Positions 19,887-29,661 of a DNA stretch of 64,000 nt are shown in pieces. The position numbers and the translations under genes were made by a program. Source of the stretch: Rheinheimera sp. A13L. Its GTDB lineage: Bacteria > Pseudomonadota > Gammaproteobacteria > Enterobacterales > Alteromonadaceae. The stretch's first letter is position 1, and each line of letters begins with the position of its first letter. Under the pieces are notes generated by a model. The model was not told the origin of the DNA. It was given only the letters and a program-made list of their open reading frames with translations, and searched no databases. The stretch covers positions 116,862 to 180,861 of the forward strand of contig NZ_AFHI01000056.1 of the NCBI RefSeq assembly GCF_000217935.1, in the 5' to 3' direction.

Positions 19887-20372
19887 ATGAAAAAACACTT
19901 CGTATGGACAGGGCTGCTGCTTGCAAGCAGCCTGCTGTTAACCAGTTGCGGCTTCCACTTGCGTGGCAGCCTGCCGCTGGAACGTTATCCGGCTATTTTT
20001 GTCGATGCCAAAAAACATTCGGAACTGGCAAGCCTGTTATCGGAGCAATTGGAAAGTAATAAAGTGAAACTGCTGAGCGAGCTGGATCCAAAAGCTCCTG
20101 CTCTGATGTTGCAGCAAGATAGTCTGGAACGCCGTACTTTGTCCTTATTCCCCAACGGTCAGGTCGCAGAATACGAGCTGATTTACAGAGTGAAGTATCA
20201 GTTATTGTTGCCGGATCAAGAGGTTGTGGAGTATCAGTTTGAATTAACCCGTGATTATCAGGACGATCCAAACCTGGCTCTTGCCAAAGCCAAAGAACTT
20301 GATTTGCTACTGCAGGAATTACGTTCTCAGGCGGCCAGCCGTATTATTCGTCAGTTAAACCGGATCCGCTAA
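19887..20372 (+). CDS. lptE: LPS-assembly lipoprotein LptE
   Basis: A 161-residue outer-membrane lipoprotein with lipobox LTSC (Cys21) followed by GFHLRG, the LptE hallmark. LptE plugs the LptD barrel and helps place lipopolysaccharide in the outer leaflet. The gene lies between leuS and holA as in E. coli, and its stop overlaps the holA start by one base (TAATG). Confidence 0.95.
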   Translation: MKKHFVWTGLLLASSLLLTSCGFHLRGSLPLERYPAIFVDAKKHSELASLLSEQLESNKVKLLSELDPKAPALMLQQDSLERRTLSLFPNGQVAEYELIYRVKYQLLLPDQEVVEYQFELTRDYQDDPNLALAKAKELDLLLQELRSQAASRIIRQLNRIR

Positions 20373-21424
20373 TGCTGAAACTGTATAGCAATCAGCTTGC
20401 TGCACAGTTACAAAAAAACCTGGCACCGGTGTATCTGGTGTTTGGTGAAGAGCCGCTGCAAAAACAGGAAAGCATAGATTTAATTCGTGCTGTTGCGAAA
20501 AAACACGGCTTTGATGAAAGGCAAAGTTACAGCTGGGACAATAGTTTCAGTTGGAACGACTTTCTGATGGAACTGAATAATTTATCCTTATTTTCTCCCC
20601 GCCGCGTATTTGAGCTGGAACTACCGGCTAAATTGCCCACAGGCGCCACCGACCTGTTAAAACAACTGCCCTCTTTATTACATCCGGATCTGATCCTGGT
20701 GTTACACGCTGCCAAAAATGCCAATGACTACGCTAAATCCGCCTGGTTTAAAACTCTGGCAGAACAGGCAGTGCAGGTGCAGTTTTATCCACTGGACGAT
20801 CAGCAGTTTCACCGCTGGTTACAGCAACGTGCCTCTGCATTGAAACTGCATTTAACCCCGGATGCCATCACGCTGATGCAGCATCATTGCGCTGGTAATC
20901 TGTTGGCTGCGGCGCAGGAGCTGGAAAAGCTCGGCTTAAGTCTTGTTAGCGGTACTGTGGATGCAGAGCTTTTAGAGCAGCATTTGGCCGACCAGTCGCA
21001 TTTTTCTGTGTTTCAATTGGTGGATGCTCTGCTGTCAGGCCAGGGCAACGAAGCCCTGCACCGGCTTGACCGTTTATTACAACAAGACACAGAGCCTGTG
21101 ATTATTGCCTGGCAATTGCAAAAAGAAGTCACCACCCTGATGCAAATGCATCTGGCCCAGCAGCAAGGCAAACCGCTGGCGGATTTTTTCAAAAAAAATG
21201 CCATCTGGCCTAAACGTCAGCCTATGTATCAAACAGCGGTGTCACGTTTACCAGCAAAATGGCTGGGTTATGTGCAGCAGGAACTGGCCGCCTTTGACCG
21301 GGCTTTTAAATCCGGCGCTTTAAATAAACCTGAACTGGCTTTAGCGCATTTAGTCAGCTTACTGGTCAGCCCCGTATCCAAAGTATTTTCATTGCAGCAG
21401 CGTTATGCCGACTTCACGCCCTGA
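20372..21424 (+). CDS. holA: DNA polymerase III delta subunit
   Basis: A 350-residue clamp-loader subunit. The N-terminal NTPase-like domain includes YLVFGEEPLQKQES and the later LILVLHAAKNA strand; the C-terminal helical collar region includes DALLSGQGNEALHRLDRLL. Delta opens the sliding clamp within the DnaX complex. The gene overlaps nadD by 20 bases, so the two are translated together. Confidence 0.95.
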   Translation: MLKLYSNQLAAQLQKNLAPVYLVFGEEPLQKQESIDLIRAVAKKHGFDERQSYSWDNSFSWNDFLMELNNLSLFSPRRVFELELPAKLPTGATDLLKQLPSLLHPDLILVLHAAKNANDYAKSAWFKTLAEQAVQVQFYPLDDQQFHRWLQQRASALKLHLTPDAITLMQHHCAGNLLAAAQELEKLGLSLVSGTVDAELLEQHLADQSHFSVFQLVDALLSGQGNEALHRLDRLLQQDTEPVIIAWQLQKEVTTLMQMHLAQQQGKPLADFFKKNAIWPKRQPMYQTAVSRLPAKWLGYVQQELAAFDRAFKSGALNKPELALAHLVSLLVSPVSKVFSLQQRYADFTP

Positions 21425-22067
21425 TCGCGCCTTTGCCGTGTTTGGCGGCACTTTTGACCCTATACATAAGGCTCATTTGGCTTGTGCTCAGTACGTGTTA
21501 ACACATTGTGCTGTCAGTGAAGTGCAATTAATGCCCTGCCACCTGCCTGCTCATCGCGCCAGTCCTGGCGTTAGTGCAGAACACAGAGCTGCCATGGTAC
21601 AACTCGCCATTCAGCATATTCCAGGTGTGCATCTTCAGCCACTGGAGCTGAATAAACACAGCCCTTCGTACACTGTGGATAGTTTGCGTTTATTGCGGGA
21701 ACAACATCCAAGGGGTGGGCTTTTATTTGTAATGGGTATGGATTCATTGGCGTACTTTAAACAATGGCATCAGTGGCAAAGTATTTTGCAACTGGCGCAT
21801 CTGGTGGTCTGTCAACGACCAGGCAGTACAGCAGCAGATGGCGATTGCCCTGAACTGCTCGAACAGTATGGCACCAGGGCCTTACAAGACCTGCATTTAC
21901 TGGATTCAGGCAAAATAATGCTGCTGGATAATCCCCCTCTTGAGCTCAGCGCTACTGAAATTCGGACATTGCTGGAAAATAATCAGCAAAGCGCCGAACT
22001 AAATCAGCTGCTCAGCGCCGAAGTATTACAGTATATAAAAGCAGAAAGGCTGTACAGCGGCATATAA
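21405..22067 (+). CDS. nadD: Nicotinate-mononucleotide adenylyltransferase
   Basis: A 220-residue NAD biosynthesis enzyme that adenylates nicotinate mononucleotide. Nucleotidyltransferase signatures are FGGTFDPIHKAHL (residues ~13-25) and the C-terminal SATEIR. The start lies inside holA, a common arrangement for this pair. The cobC gene found next in E. coli is absent; rsfS follows directly. Confidence 0.95.
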   Translation: MPTSRPDRAFAVFGGTFDPIHKAHLACAQYVLTHCAVSEVQLMPCHLPAHRASPGVSAEHRAAMVQLAIQHIPGVHLQPLELNKHSPSYTVDSLRLLREQHPRGGLLFVMGMDSLAYFKQWHQWQSILQLAHLVVCQRPGSTAADGDCPELLEQYGTRALQDLHLLDSGKIMLLDNPPLELSATEIRTLLENNQQSAELNQLLSAEVLQYIKAERLYSGI

Positions 22068-22120
22068 GATCGCTGCAAGAAGTGTTAACATATCGCGTTT
22101 TTAGATCCCGGAGTAAAAAG

Positions 22121-22441
22121 GTGCAAGCACAAGAGTTATTAGCATTCGTCCTAGACAAGCTGGACGACATGAAAGCCAAGGATATCGTCAGCCTGGATGT
22201 CAGCGAAAAATCCAATGTGACGGATTCAATGGTGATCTGCTCAGGCACCTCAAACCGCCATACCCGTTCTATTGCAGATCATCTGGCCAAAGAAGCGAAA
22301 AAAGCGGGTATCAGTGTGTTAGGCATTGAAGGTGAAGGTTCAGGTGAGTGGGTACTGATTGATTTGGGTGATGTGATTGCTCATGTCATGCAGGAAGACA
22401 GCCGCAGTTTTTATCAGTTAGAGAAACTCTGGAGCGCTTAA
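22121..22441 (+). CDS. rsfS: Ribosomal silencing factor RsfS
   Basis: A 106-residue protein that binds L14 (uL14) and blocks joining of the ribosomal subunits in starvation. I chose the GTG at 22121 because GGAG lies seven bases upstream and the resulting length matches E. coli RsfS (105). The frame is open to 22082 but without a ribosome site. Family landmarks are [25 protein letters not shown] and the [14 protein letters not shown] strand. Confidence 0.94.
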   Translation: MQAQELLAFVLDKLDDMKAKDIVSLDVSEKSNVTDSMVICSGTSNRHTRSIADHLAKEAKKAGISVLGIEGEGSGEWVLIDLGDVIAHVMQEDSRSFYQLEKLWSA

Positions 22442-22445
22442 CGGC

Positions 22446-22916
22446 ATGAAGTTAATGTTGATTGCAGTCGGCACTAAAATGCCTGATTGGGTCACTACGG
22501 CTTATGAAGAATATGCCCGTCGTTTTCCGCGTGATTTACCATTGGATTTGATTGAAATTCCTGCTGGTAAACGCGGGAAAAATGCGGACATTAAACGTAT
22601 TCTGGAAACCGAAGGCGAAAAAATGCTGGCCGCTGTTCCAAAAGGCGCCCGCATTATTACGCTGGAGGTGGAAGGTGCCAACTGGAGCAGTCCACAGCTG
22701 GCACAAAAACTGACACAATGGCAAATGGATGGCCGTGATGTCTGTTTACTGGTGGGAGGCCCAGAGGGTTTAGCACCAGCTTGTATCGCAGCCAGTGAAG
22801 GCAAATGGTCATTGTCTGCTTTGACTATGCCCCACCCTATGGTTCGAGTGGTATTGGCAGAAAGCCTGTACCGGGCATGGAGCATTAGTACAAACCACCC
22901 CTACCATCGCGAATAA
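22446..22916 (+). CDS. rlmH: 23S rRNA (pseudouridine-1915-N3) methyltransferase
   Basis: A 156-residue SPOUT methyltransferase that modifies position 1915 of 23S rRNA. The knot region has LLVGGPEGL and the C-terminal HPYHRE tail that the family uses for catalysis. It starts four bases after rsfS. Length matches the family (155). Confidence 0.96.
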   Translation: MKLMLIAVGTKMPDWVTTAYEEYARRFPRDLPLDLIEIPAGKRGKNADIKRILETEGEKMLAAVPKGARIITLEVEGANWSSPQLAQKLTQWQMDGRDVCLLVGGPEGLAPACIAASEGKWSLSALTMPHPMVRVVLAESLYRAWSISTNHPYHRE

Positions 22917-22918
22917 CC

Positions 22919-23059
22919 ATGACAAGAAAACGCCCGTTAATTCAATACCCTAAAACCAAAAGACAAAAAGCTTTTTTTGATTTAGCCAGGCTCTTATTTG
23001 TGGAAACAGCAGTACCATTCACCTTATTTTCATCCATAGCCGCGATTACCCATGATTAA
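22919..23059 (+). CDS. Possible 46-residue small protein between rlmH and mrdA
   Basis: An open frame starting two bases after rlmH and overlapping the mrdA start by eight bases. It encodes a very basic N-terminal part (TRKRPLIQYPKTKRQK) followed by a hydrophobic part (ALLFVETAVPFTLFSSIAAI-like), so it could be a tiny membrane-associated protein. No ribosome site is visible. The tight fit between two genes is suggestive, but it may simply be spacer. Confidence 0.3.
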   Translation: MTRKRPLIQYPKTKRQKAFFDLARLLFVETAVPFTLFSSIAAITHD

Positions 23060-24926
23060 AAGACGCCCCTCCATTCAGGACCCTGCAGCTGAAAGCCAGA
23101 TGTTTAATCAAAGGGCTTTGTTTGGTTTTGTGGTGGTGATGATTTGTTTTTTGGTTGTAGTGTTTAACCAATATAAGTTACAAGTGGTGATGCACGACCA
23201 TTATGTGACTCGTGCCGATGGCAACAGAATCAAACTTATTCCACAGCCGCCGAACAGGGGGCTGATTTACGATCGCAACGGTATTTTATTAGCCGAAAAC
23301 CGCCCTATTCATTCGGTAGAATTGATCCCCGAGCAAGTGAAAAATATCCCTGAAATGCTGGCAGAATTAGCCAAACTGATTGAGATTTCTCCTGAGCGTC
23401 AGCAAGAGTTTTTAAAAGAAGTGAAATACCACAGACGTTTTGTCAGCATAGCGGTCAAAGAGCATCTGACTGAACAGGAAGTGGCTATCATAGCGGTTAA
23501 TCAGCACAGATTACCTGGTGTCACTTTAGAAGCCCGTTTAACCCGTCACTATCCTTATGGTGAACTCTTTACTCATGCCATAGGTTATATCGGCAAAATT
23601 AACGCCAAAGAGCTGGATAAACTTGAGGAAGAAGGCGTTACAGCAAACTACGCCGCCAGCCGGGATATAGGCAAAATTGGTCTTGAACGTTATTACGAAA
23701 GCCAGCTGCATGGTCAGGTGGGGTTTCAGCAGGTGGAAGTAAACAACAGAGGCCGGGTGATCCGTATTCTCGATTCCAAACCTGCGACTTCAGGTGATGA
23801 TCTGATCCTGTCCATTGATATGCATCTGCAACAAAAAGCCAAAGAGCTGCTGGGCGAAAACCGTGGAGCTATAGTGGCTATGGATCCGCGTGATGGTGCC
23901 GTTATCGCTTTTTACAGTAATCCAAGCTACGACCCGAATTTATTTGTGCATGGCATCAGCGGTAAAAACTACCGTGAGTTGCTGGAGTCTCCTGACCGTC
24001 CTTTAGTAAACCGGGTTACTCAGGGCGTGTATCCACCCGCCTCAACCATCAAACCTCATATGGCGATATTAGGTTTGGAGCACGGAACTGTTACAGAACA
24101 AAGCCGTATAGCGGATCCGGGCTTTTATAAGCTGCCGAATTACAGCCGGCCTTACCGCGACCACGTCAGATGGGGCCATGGCTGGGTGGATGTGTACACT
24201 GCAATTACTAAAAGTTGTGATACCTACTTTTATGACTTAGCGGTAAAGCTTGGCATAGATCGAATTTCTGATTATATGAAAAAGTTTGGTTTTGGCTCCC
24301 GTACCGGTATAGATGTAATGGAGGAAAGTGCCGGCCTTATGCCATCCAAAGAATGGAAAAGAGCACGGCACAAGCAAAACTGGTTTCCTGGTGACACAGT
24401 GTCTTTGGGTATAGGCCAAAGCTACTGGAGTACAACCCCTATGCAGTTGGCTTTATCTACCGCTATTCTGCTGAACGATGGTTTAAAACCTACGCCGCAT
24501 ATGGGCCGTTATTTTCGTAACCAGCTGAAAGATACCAGCCTTATTGCTCCACTGGAACGTGTTATAGAGGTCAAAAACCCCAACAACTGGCAGATTTCCA
24601 AAGAAGCTATGCGTCAAACTCTTATGGTACAAGGCGGCACAGGTTTTAATGCGTTTAAAGGCATCAGTTACAGTGCTGGCGGTAAAACAGGCACGGCACA
24701 GGTCATTAATATGGCAGCCAACCAAAAGTATGATGCCAATGCAATTAAAGAGATTCATCGTGACAACGCTATGTTTATCGGCTACGCACCAGCAGAAAAT
24801 CCAACCATTTCATTGACTGTGACTGTTGAAAACGCTGGCGGTGGTGGTTCAAATGCAGCACCAATAGCCCGTAAAATGATGGATTATTACTTCACACGTC
24901 AAAGTGCAGCAGGAGCCCAACCATGA
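23052..24926 (+). CDS. mrdA: Penicillin-binding protein 2
   Basis: A 624-residue class B transpeptidase of the elongasome. One N-terminal membrane helix (~24-42) is followed by the dimerisation (pedestal) domain and the transpeptidase domain, with S331-T-I-K334 as the SxxK, SCD as the second motif and KTGTAQ as the third. It cross-links lateral-wall peptidoglycan with RodA. Its stop overlaps the mrdB start (ATGA). Confidence 0.97.
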   Translation: MIKRRPSIQDPAAESQMFNQRALFGFVVVMICFLVVVFNQYKLQVVMHDHYVTRADGNRIKLIPQPPNRGLIYDRNGILLAENRPIHSVELIPEQVKNIPEMLAELAKLIEISPERQQEFLKEVKYHRRFVSIAVKEHLTEQEVAIIAVNQHRLPGVTLEARLTRHYPYGELFTHAIGYIGKINAKELDKLEEEGVTANYAASRDIGKIGLERYYESQLHGQVGFQQVEVNNRGRVIRILDSKPATSGDDLILSIDMHLQQKAKELLGENRGAIVAMDPRDGAVIAFYSNPSYDPNLFVHGISGKNYRELLESPDRPLVNRVTQGVYPPASTIKPHMAILGLEHGTVTEQSRIADPGFYKLPNYSRPYRDHVRWGHGWVDVYTAITKSCDTYFYDLAVKLGIDRISDYMKKFGFGSRTGIDVMEESAGLMPSKEWKRARHKQNWFPGDTVSLGIGQSYWSTTPMQLALSTAILLNDGLKPTPHMGRYFRNQLKDTSLIAPLERVIEVKNPNNWQISKEAMRQTLMVQGGTGFNAFKGISYSAGGKTGTAQVINMAANQKYDANAIKEIHRDNAMFIGYAPAENPTISLTVTVENAGGGGSNAAPIARKMMDYYFTRQSAAGAQP

Positions 24927-26038
24927 ATCGGCTGAAAGACCCAAGCCATAAAGGACTGCTGGCCAAGCTGCATTTAGATGGCCCTTTATTAGCAGGTTTG
25001 TTGCTGCTGTGCATTACAGGATTATTTGTGCTCTACAGCGCCAGTGGTCAACACTGGGATATGATGGCGGCGCACAGTACCAGATTAGTGATTGCCTTTG
25101 GCGCTATGTTGTTTTTAGCCCAGGTGAAGCCTCAAACTTTTAGCTTCTGGGCTGTCCCGTTATTTTTGGCAGGCACAGCGATGCTCGTTATGGTATTGGC
25201 TTTTGGCCATGTCGGCAAAGGAGCACAACGTTGGCTGGATTTAGGTTTTATGAAGTTTCAGCCTTCTGAAGTGATGAAACTAGCCGTGCCTATGGCTGTG
25301 GCCTGGTATGTCTCTTCACACCCTTTACCGCTGAAATTCCGGCATTTGATCATCGGTTTTATTATGTGCGCTATTCCAACTGTGCTTATTCAGCAACAAC
25401 CCGATTTAGGCACCTCTATTCTGATTTTTGTAGCTGGCATTTTTGTGCTGTTTTTGGGCGGTATGAGCTGGCGCATAATCACAGCACTGGCGTTAATTAT
25501 CCCTGTTGGCTGCTACAGTATGTGGCTTTTTGTGATGCACGACTACCAGAAGCGCCGGGTGTTGACCTTTATCAATCCAGAAAGTGATCCTTTAGGCTCT
25601 GGCTATCATATTATTCAGTCAAAAATAGCTATAGGCTCAGGTGGTTTTGAAGGCAAAGGCTGGATGCATGGTACTCAGTCTCAACTTGAGTTTTTACCTG
25701 AACGTCATACTGACTTTATATTTTCTGTCTTCAGCGAAGAGCTAGGCATGATAGGAGTATTATTCCTGCTGGCCTTGTATGCCTTTATCATTGCCCGTGG
25801 TTTGATTATCGCAAGTCGGGCTCAGGACAATTTCAGCAAGTTGCTGGCTGGCAGTATTACCCTGACATTTTTTGTTTATGTTTTTGTCAATATTGGTATG
25901 GTATCCGGATTATTACCTGTAGTGGGCGTTCCCCTGCCTTTGGTGAGCTACGGCGGGACATCCATGGTTACACTGATGGCAGGTTTTGGTATGCTAATGT
26001 CCATCAGCACCCATAAACGACTTTTAGCTCAGCAGTAG
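24923..26038 (+). CDS. mrdB: Rod-shape glycosyltransferase RodA
   Basis: A 371-residue SEDS-family polymerase with about ten hydrophobic segments. Family motifs include [18 protein letters not shown] and the C-terminal [13 protein letters not shown]. It works with the preceding PBP2 to build lateral wall glycan. Confidence 0.96.
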   Translation: MNRLKDPSHKGLLAKLHLDGPLLAGLLLLCITGLFVLYSASGQHWDMMAAHSTRLVIAFGAMLFLAQVKPQTFSFWAVPLFLAGTAMLVMVLAFGHVGKGAQRWLDLGFMKFQPSEVMKLAVPMAVAWYVSSHPLPLKFRHLIIGFIMCAIPTVLIQQQPDLGTSILIFVAGIFVLFLGGMSWRIITALALIIPVGCYSMWLFVMHDYQKRRVLTFINPESDPLGSGYHIIQSKIAIGSGGFEGKGWMHGTQSQLEFLPERHTDFIFSVFSEELGMIGVLFLLALYAFIIARGLIIASRAQDNFSKLLAGSITLTFFVYVFVNIGMVSGLLPVVGVPLPLVSYGGTSMVTLMAGFGMLMSISTHKRLLAQQ

Positions 26039-26041
26039 AAG

Positions 26042-27055
26042 ATGCAGAAGAGAATGATAAAAAAATTAAGCGTGTTATGTTGTACTTTGGTGCTGGCTTC
26101 CTGTTCACAAACTCCGGCACCGGCACAAAAATCAGCCCAAACTAAACCAGCACCAAGCTGGGAAGAACCGAACAAAGGCCGTTATTCACAAGCCACTGAC
26201 AGCCATCCGGATCGTTTACCTACTTTACTGGAGATGACGGATCCTGAACCAAAAGCAGAAGCGCTCAGCCGTGGTGGTAACAAGCCCTACAATATTTATG
26301 GTGTGGATTATTCACCCCGCACCGATCTGATGGAATACAAGGAAACCGGTATAGCGTCCTGGTACGGTCATAAATTTCATGGTCATCTGACCTCCAACGG
26401 TGAAGTTTATAACGTATTTGCTATGTCAGCTGCGCATAAAACCCTGCCTTTACCTTCTTATGTTCGGGTGACCAACCTGGATAATGGTAAGTCAGCCATA
26501 GTGCGGGTGAATGACCGTGGCCCATTTCATCAGGACAGAGTGATCGACTTGTCTTATTCGGCCGCTTATAAAATTGGCATGATGGGCAGAGGCACAGCCC
26601 GGGTTCAGGTCGAACTGTTGGCGTCTCCAGCTATGGTCAATCAGGAAAGTTATGCCATGGGATTGGGCAATAAAGGCAATCAGTTTGAAGAAACGACCAT
26701 AGCCTCTAACCCTGCGGGTCCAAGGCCAGGCAGCATCGCCACCCCTGCGCCAGTTACTGCACCAATGAGAACCACTCCCACTGCAGTAATAACGGCGCCG
26801 GTAGCTGCAGGATCCAAAGTGACAGGCTGCTTTATTCAACTGGTTGCCAGCAGTAATAAAGACAAACTGCAGCAGTTAGGTATGGATTTACAACAACAAT
26901 GGTCTATCTCCACACAAATTAACGATGGCAATGGAATTTTCCGTTTACTGGCGGGTCCAATGCCATCAGCGGCCGAAGCGAATAGCTGGCTGGAACGTTT
27001 TAAAAGTGCTGATTATCCATCGGCTTATATTACAGATAAAAAAAGCTGTGGTTAA
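26042..27055 (+). CDS. rlpA: Septal ring lytic transglycosylase RlpA
   Basis: A 337-residue lipoprotein (lipobox LASC, Cys21 counted from the ATG at 26042; an ATG four codons later is an equally possible start). The double-psi beta-barrel domain (~100-190) has GIASWYGHKFHG and VRVNDRGPF, which in active RlpA carry the catalytic Glu/Asp region, and a C-terminal SPOR domain (~262-335) would bind denuded glycan at the septum. It starts three bases after mrdB. Confidence 0.94.
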   Translation: MQKRMIKKLSVLCCTLVLASCSQTPAPAQKSAQTKPAPSWEEPNKGRYSQATDSHPDRLPTLLEMTDPEPKAEALSRGGNKPYNIYGVDYSPRTDLMEYKETGIASWYGHKFHGHLTSNGEVYNVFAMSAAHKTLPLPSYVRVTNLDNGKSAIVRVNDRGPFHQDRVIDLSYSAAYKIGMMGRGTARVQVELLASPAMVNQESYAMGLGNKGNQFEETTIASNPAGPRPGSIATPAPVTAPMRTTPTAVITAPVAAGSKVTGCFIQLVASSNKDKLQQLGMDLQQQWSISTQINDGNGIFRLLAGPMPSAAEANSWLERFKSADYPSAYITDKKSCG

Positions 27056-27112
27056 AACCACGGTTGATTTCGTTTAAGAATGAACTCAGCTCAACAACAT
27101 AAGAAAGGTCTC

Positions 27113-28285
27113 ATGAATACGTACTCCAGAATTTTTATTGCTTGCTCCTTTGGTGTTGCCAGTTTTTTAGCAGCCGGACAAACAGCACCACTGACAGCGT
27201 CACAAATGACGCCACAACCTCCTGAAGTAAACGCCAGGGGTTATATCCTGATGGACTACCATACTGGCGCTGTATTGGCGGAAGGCAATGCGGATGAATT
27301 ATTAGCGCCAGCCAGCCTGACTAAAATGATGACCAGTTACATTATTGGTACAGAAATTAAAAACGGTACTATCAAACCATCTGATCCTGTAACTATTACT
27401 GAAAACGCCTGGGCAAAACAGTATTCAGACTCTTCCAAAATGTTTATTGAAGTAGGCGAAACTATCAGCGTTGAAGAGCTAAACCGCGGCATTATTGTGC
27501 AATCAGGTAACGACGCTTGTGTCGCTATGGCGGAACATATAGCAGGCACTGAAGGCGCTTTTGTAGAGCTGATGAATGCCCATGCGGTGCGTTTGGGCAT
27601 GGACAACAGTACCTTTACCAATAGCCATGGTTTACCTGATGTAAACCAGCGCACAACAGCCCGTGATATGGCAAAACTGTCGATTGCATTAATTCGTGAC
27701 ACGCCAGACGAATACAAAATCTATTCTGAAAAAGAGTATGTGTTTAACGGCATTAAACAATACAACCGTAACGGTTTATTGTGGGATAAAAGCCTGAACG
27801 TAGACGGTATCAAAACAGGTCACACCTCAGATGCCGGTTATAGCCTGGTGACCTCGGCTACTAAAGATGATATGCGGCTGATTTCTGTCGTCATGGGCAC
27901 AGACAGCGCAAAAATCCGTGAAGCTGAAAACAAAAAGTTGCTGACTTATGGCTTTCGTTTTTTCGAAACCTTTTCTCCTTATAAAGCCGGTGAAAAATTT
28001 GCTGAACAAAGGGTTTGGCAAGGCACTAAAGAGATCATTACTTTAGGTGTTCTTTCTGAAACCCCTATTACCTTGCAACGTAATCAGCGTAAAGATTTAA
28101 AAGCTGACTTTAAATTGAATCAGGAACTGATTGCCCCAATATCTAAAGGCCAGGTTTTGGGCACCGTTTATCTGAAATTAGGTGACAAAGACATCGCCGA
28201 ATTTCCTTTAGTTGCGCTGGAAGATATCGAACAAGCTGGCTTATTCAGCCGCTTAGTAGATATGGTGAAAATGCGCTTCCAATAA
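27113..28285 (+). CDS. dacA: D-alanyl-D-alanine carboxypeptidase (PBP5/6 type)
   Basis: A 390-residue class C low-molecular-weight PBP. I chose the ATG at 27113 because GAAAGG lies close upstream and the signal peptide then has normal length; a frame-open ATG at 27080 adds 11 residues. Active-site motifs are S68-L-T-K71, SGND and KTGH. The C-terminal beta domain and a final amphipathic helix (LFSRLVDMVKMRF) fit membrane anchoring as in PBP5. It trims the terminal D-Ala of peptidoglycan and ends this operon at a terminator. Confidence 0.96.
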   Translation: MNTYSRIFIACSFGVASFLAAGQTAPLTASQMTPQPPEVNARGYILMDYHTGAVLAEGNADELLAPASLTKMMTSYIIGTEIKNGTIKPSDPVTITENAWAKQYSDSSKMFIEVGETISVEELNRGIIVQSGNDACVAMAEHIAGTEGAFVELMNAHAVRLGMDNSTFTNSHGLPDVNQRTTARDMAKLSIALIRDTPDEYKIYSEKEYVFNGIKQYNRNGLLWDKSLNVDGIKTGHTSDAGYSLVTSATKDDMRLISVVMGTDSAKIREAENKKLLTYGFRFFETFSPYKAGEKFAEQRVWQGTKEIITLGVLSETPITLQRNQRKDLKADFKLNQELIAPISKGQVLGTVYLKLGDKDIAEFPLVALEDIEQAGLFSRLVDMVKMRFQ

Positions 28286-28313
28286 GTATGGAAACATAGC
28301 CAGAGATAAAAAC

Positions 28314-28340
28314 AGTCCCGGCAAAGCCGGGACTTTTTGT
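28314..28340 (+). terminator. Rho-independent terminator of the leuS-dacA run
   Basis: AGTCCCGGC (28314-28322), an AAA loop, and GCCGGGACT (28326-28334) form a perfect nine-pair stem followed by TTTTGTT. Confidence 0.95.
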
Positions 28341-28390
28341 TAAAATAGACCTATACAGTCGATCAAAATTATTTTTGCGAGCAGAACATC

Positions 28391-28672
28391 ATGACAATTG
28401 AAGTAAAAGACACCCGCTTTGATGAATTTTTAGAGTTTCCATGCTCTGTAAACTTTAAAGTGCTGGGTGTGGCAGTACCTGAACTGGTCGATCATATAGT
28501 GGTTGTGCTGCAGGAACACGCCAAAGCGGACGACTACAATCCGCAAATTCGCCCCAGCAGCAAAGGCAGTTATCACTCAGTATCAGTATCTGTGACTGTC
28601 ACCAGCAAAGAGCATATGGAACTGCTGTACACAGAACTTGGCCGTTTAGAACTGGTTCGTTATGTGATCTGA
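28391..28672 (+). CDS. ybeD: YbeD family protein (DUF493)
   Basis: A 93-residue protein with an ACT-like ferredoxin fold, starting DTRFDEFLEFPC and containing YHSVSVSVTVTSKEHMELLY. DUF493 members always lie near lipB and dacA, as here. The role is unproven; a link to lipoate metabolism or regulation has been suggested by position only. Confidence 0.93.
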   Translation: MTIEVKDTRFDEFLEFPCSVNFKVLGVAVPELVDHIVVVLQEHAKADDYNPQIRPSSKGSYHSVSVSVTVTSKEHMELLYTELGRLELVRYVI

Positions 28673-28706
28673 TGAGTGACACTGCCCTTTTTGTTGGCAG
28701 TGCAGG

Positions 28707-28972
28707 TATACCCAAGTGACCTCAAGATACGAGTTTCAGAGCCGCTGGGCGCTTGCAATGCAAGGCAGCCTGGCGAAGCAATGTCGTCTACCTTGTGAGA
28801 CAGGCTAACACAGCAGTGCAATCGCCCAGCGACTCCCGTAGGGCGGGACTAAAAGCGCTTTATGCCGCGTTAACTGTTGTCGCTTTAGAACCACTAAAGC
28901 TTCCAACAGCTGCCTTGCCTAAAGCGCTTTTATCTCCCGCTGAATTCTGTATCTTGAAGTCACTTGGGTATA
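28707..28972 (+). repeat. 266-bp MITE-like element with terminal inverted repeats
   Basis: The ends 28707-28730 and 28949-28972 are inverted repeats with one mismatch in 24 positions, both ending in TA (possible TA target duplication). Inside are two further arms. Arm 1: CGCTGGGCG 28743-28751 with CGCCCAGCG 28823-28831, and AGCCTG 28767-28772 with CAGGCT 28801-28806. Arm 2: TAAAAGCGCTTTA 28850-28862 with TAAAGCGCTTTTA 28920-28932, CTGTTG 28874-28879 with CAACAG 28904-28909, and GCTTTAG 28882-28888 with CTAAAGC 28894-28900. The whole would fold like a cloverleaf. No credible gene lies in it. This accounts for most of the 334-base gap between ybeD and lipB. Confidence 0.8.
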
Positions 28973-28976
28973 TAAT
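28971..28976 (+). promoter_or_regulatory. Candidate lipB -10 box at the MITE edge
   Basis: An exact TATAAT straddles the right end of the MITE-like element, 31 bases before the lipB GTG. No good -35 box is seen at 16-18 bases, so promoter strength is uncertain. Confidence 0.35.
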
Positions 28977-29006
28977 GCGGCACTTTCAACTGAACCGGAG
29001 TTCGTT

Positions 29007-29660
29007 GTGGTTGACTCTCAAGGCTTAGTGATACGGAACTTAGGGCGCAAGCCTTATGTTCAGGTATGGCAGGCCATGCAAAAATACACAGATGAGCGGA
29101 CAGAACTAAGTCCGGACGAGCTGTGGTTTGTGGAACATGACCCGGTATTTACTCAGGGTCAGGCCGGTAAAGCAGAACATTTGCTGATGCCAGGTGATAT
29201 TCCTGTGGTGCAGGTAGACAGAGGCGGCCAGGTCACTTATCACGGCCCTGGTCAGTTGGTGGCTTATGTGTTGCTGGATATCAAAAGACGTAAGCTCGGC
29301 GTACGGGAACTGGTGACCTTAATTGAACAGGTGATCATTAAATCTTTAGCTCCTTATGGCATTGAAGCTTATGCCAAAGCCGATGCACCTGGTGTGTACG
29401 TGCAGGAACAAAAAGTCGCCTCGCTTGGATTGCGGGTAAGAAAAGGCTGTACCTTTCATGGTCTGGCTTTAAACGTGAATATGGATTTATCACCTTTTTC
29501 CAGGATCAATCCATGTGGTTATGCCGGCATGCAGATGATCCAAACCAAAGATATTGCAGGTCCACAATCTGTGGATGAAGCCAGACAGGCGCTGCAGTCA
29601 CAATTTGTTGCCCAGTTGGCAGTTAGCCAGACTGAACACAAAACAGGGTTAAGTGAGTAA
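29007..29660 (+). CDS. lipB: Octanoyl-[acyl carrier protein]:protein octanoyltransferase
   Basis: A 217-residue enzyme starting at GTG, with GGAG six bases upstream. It moves octanoate from ACP to lipoyl domains. The signature [21 protein letters not shown] region carries the substrate-binding residues, and the [17 protein letters not shown] region supplies the catalytic Lys. It is followed at once by lipA, the next step of the pathway. Confidence 0.96.
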   Translation: MVDSQGLVIRNLGRKPYVQVWQAMQKYTDERTELSPDELWFVEHDPVFTQGQAGKAEHLLMPGDIPVVQVDRGGQVTYHGPGQLVAYVLLDIKRRKLGVRELVTLIEQVIIKSLAPYGIEAYAKADAPGVYVQEQKVASLGLRVRKGCTFHGLALNVNMDLSPFSRINPCGYAGMQMIQTKDIAGPQSVDEARQALQSQFVAQLAVSQTEHKTGLSE

Positions 29661-29661
29661 T

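Noticed and set aside
28753..29028. 91-residue plus-strand frame in the ybeD-lipB gap
   Set aside because: It lies mostly in the MITE, has no homology I recognise, and runs into lipB in another frame.
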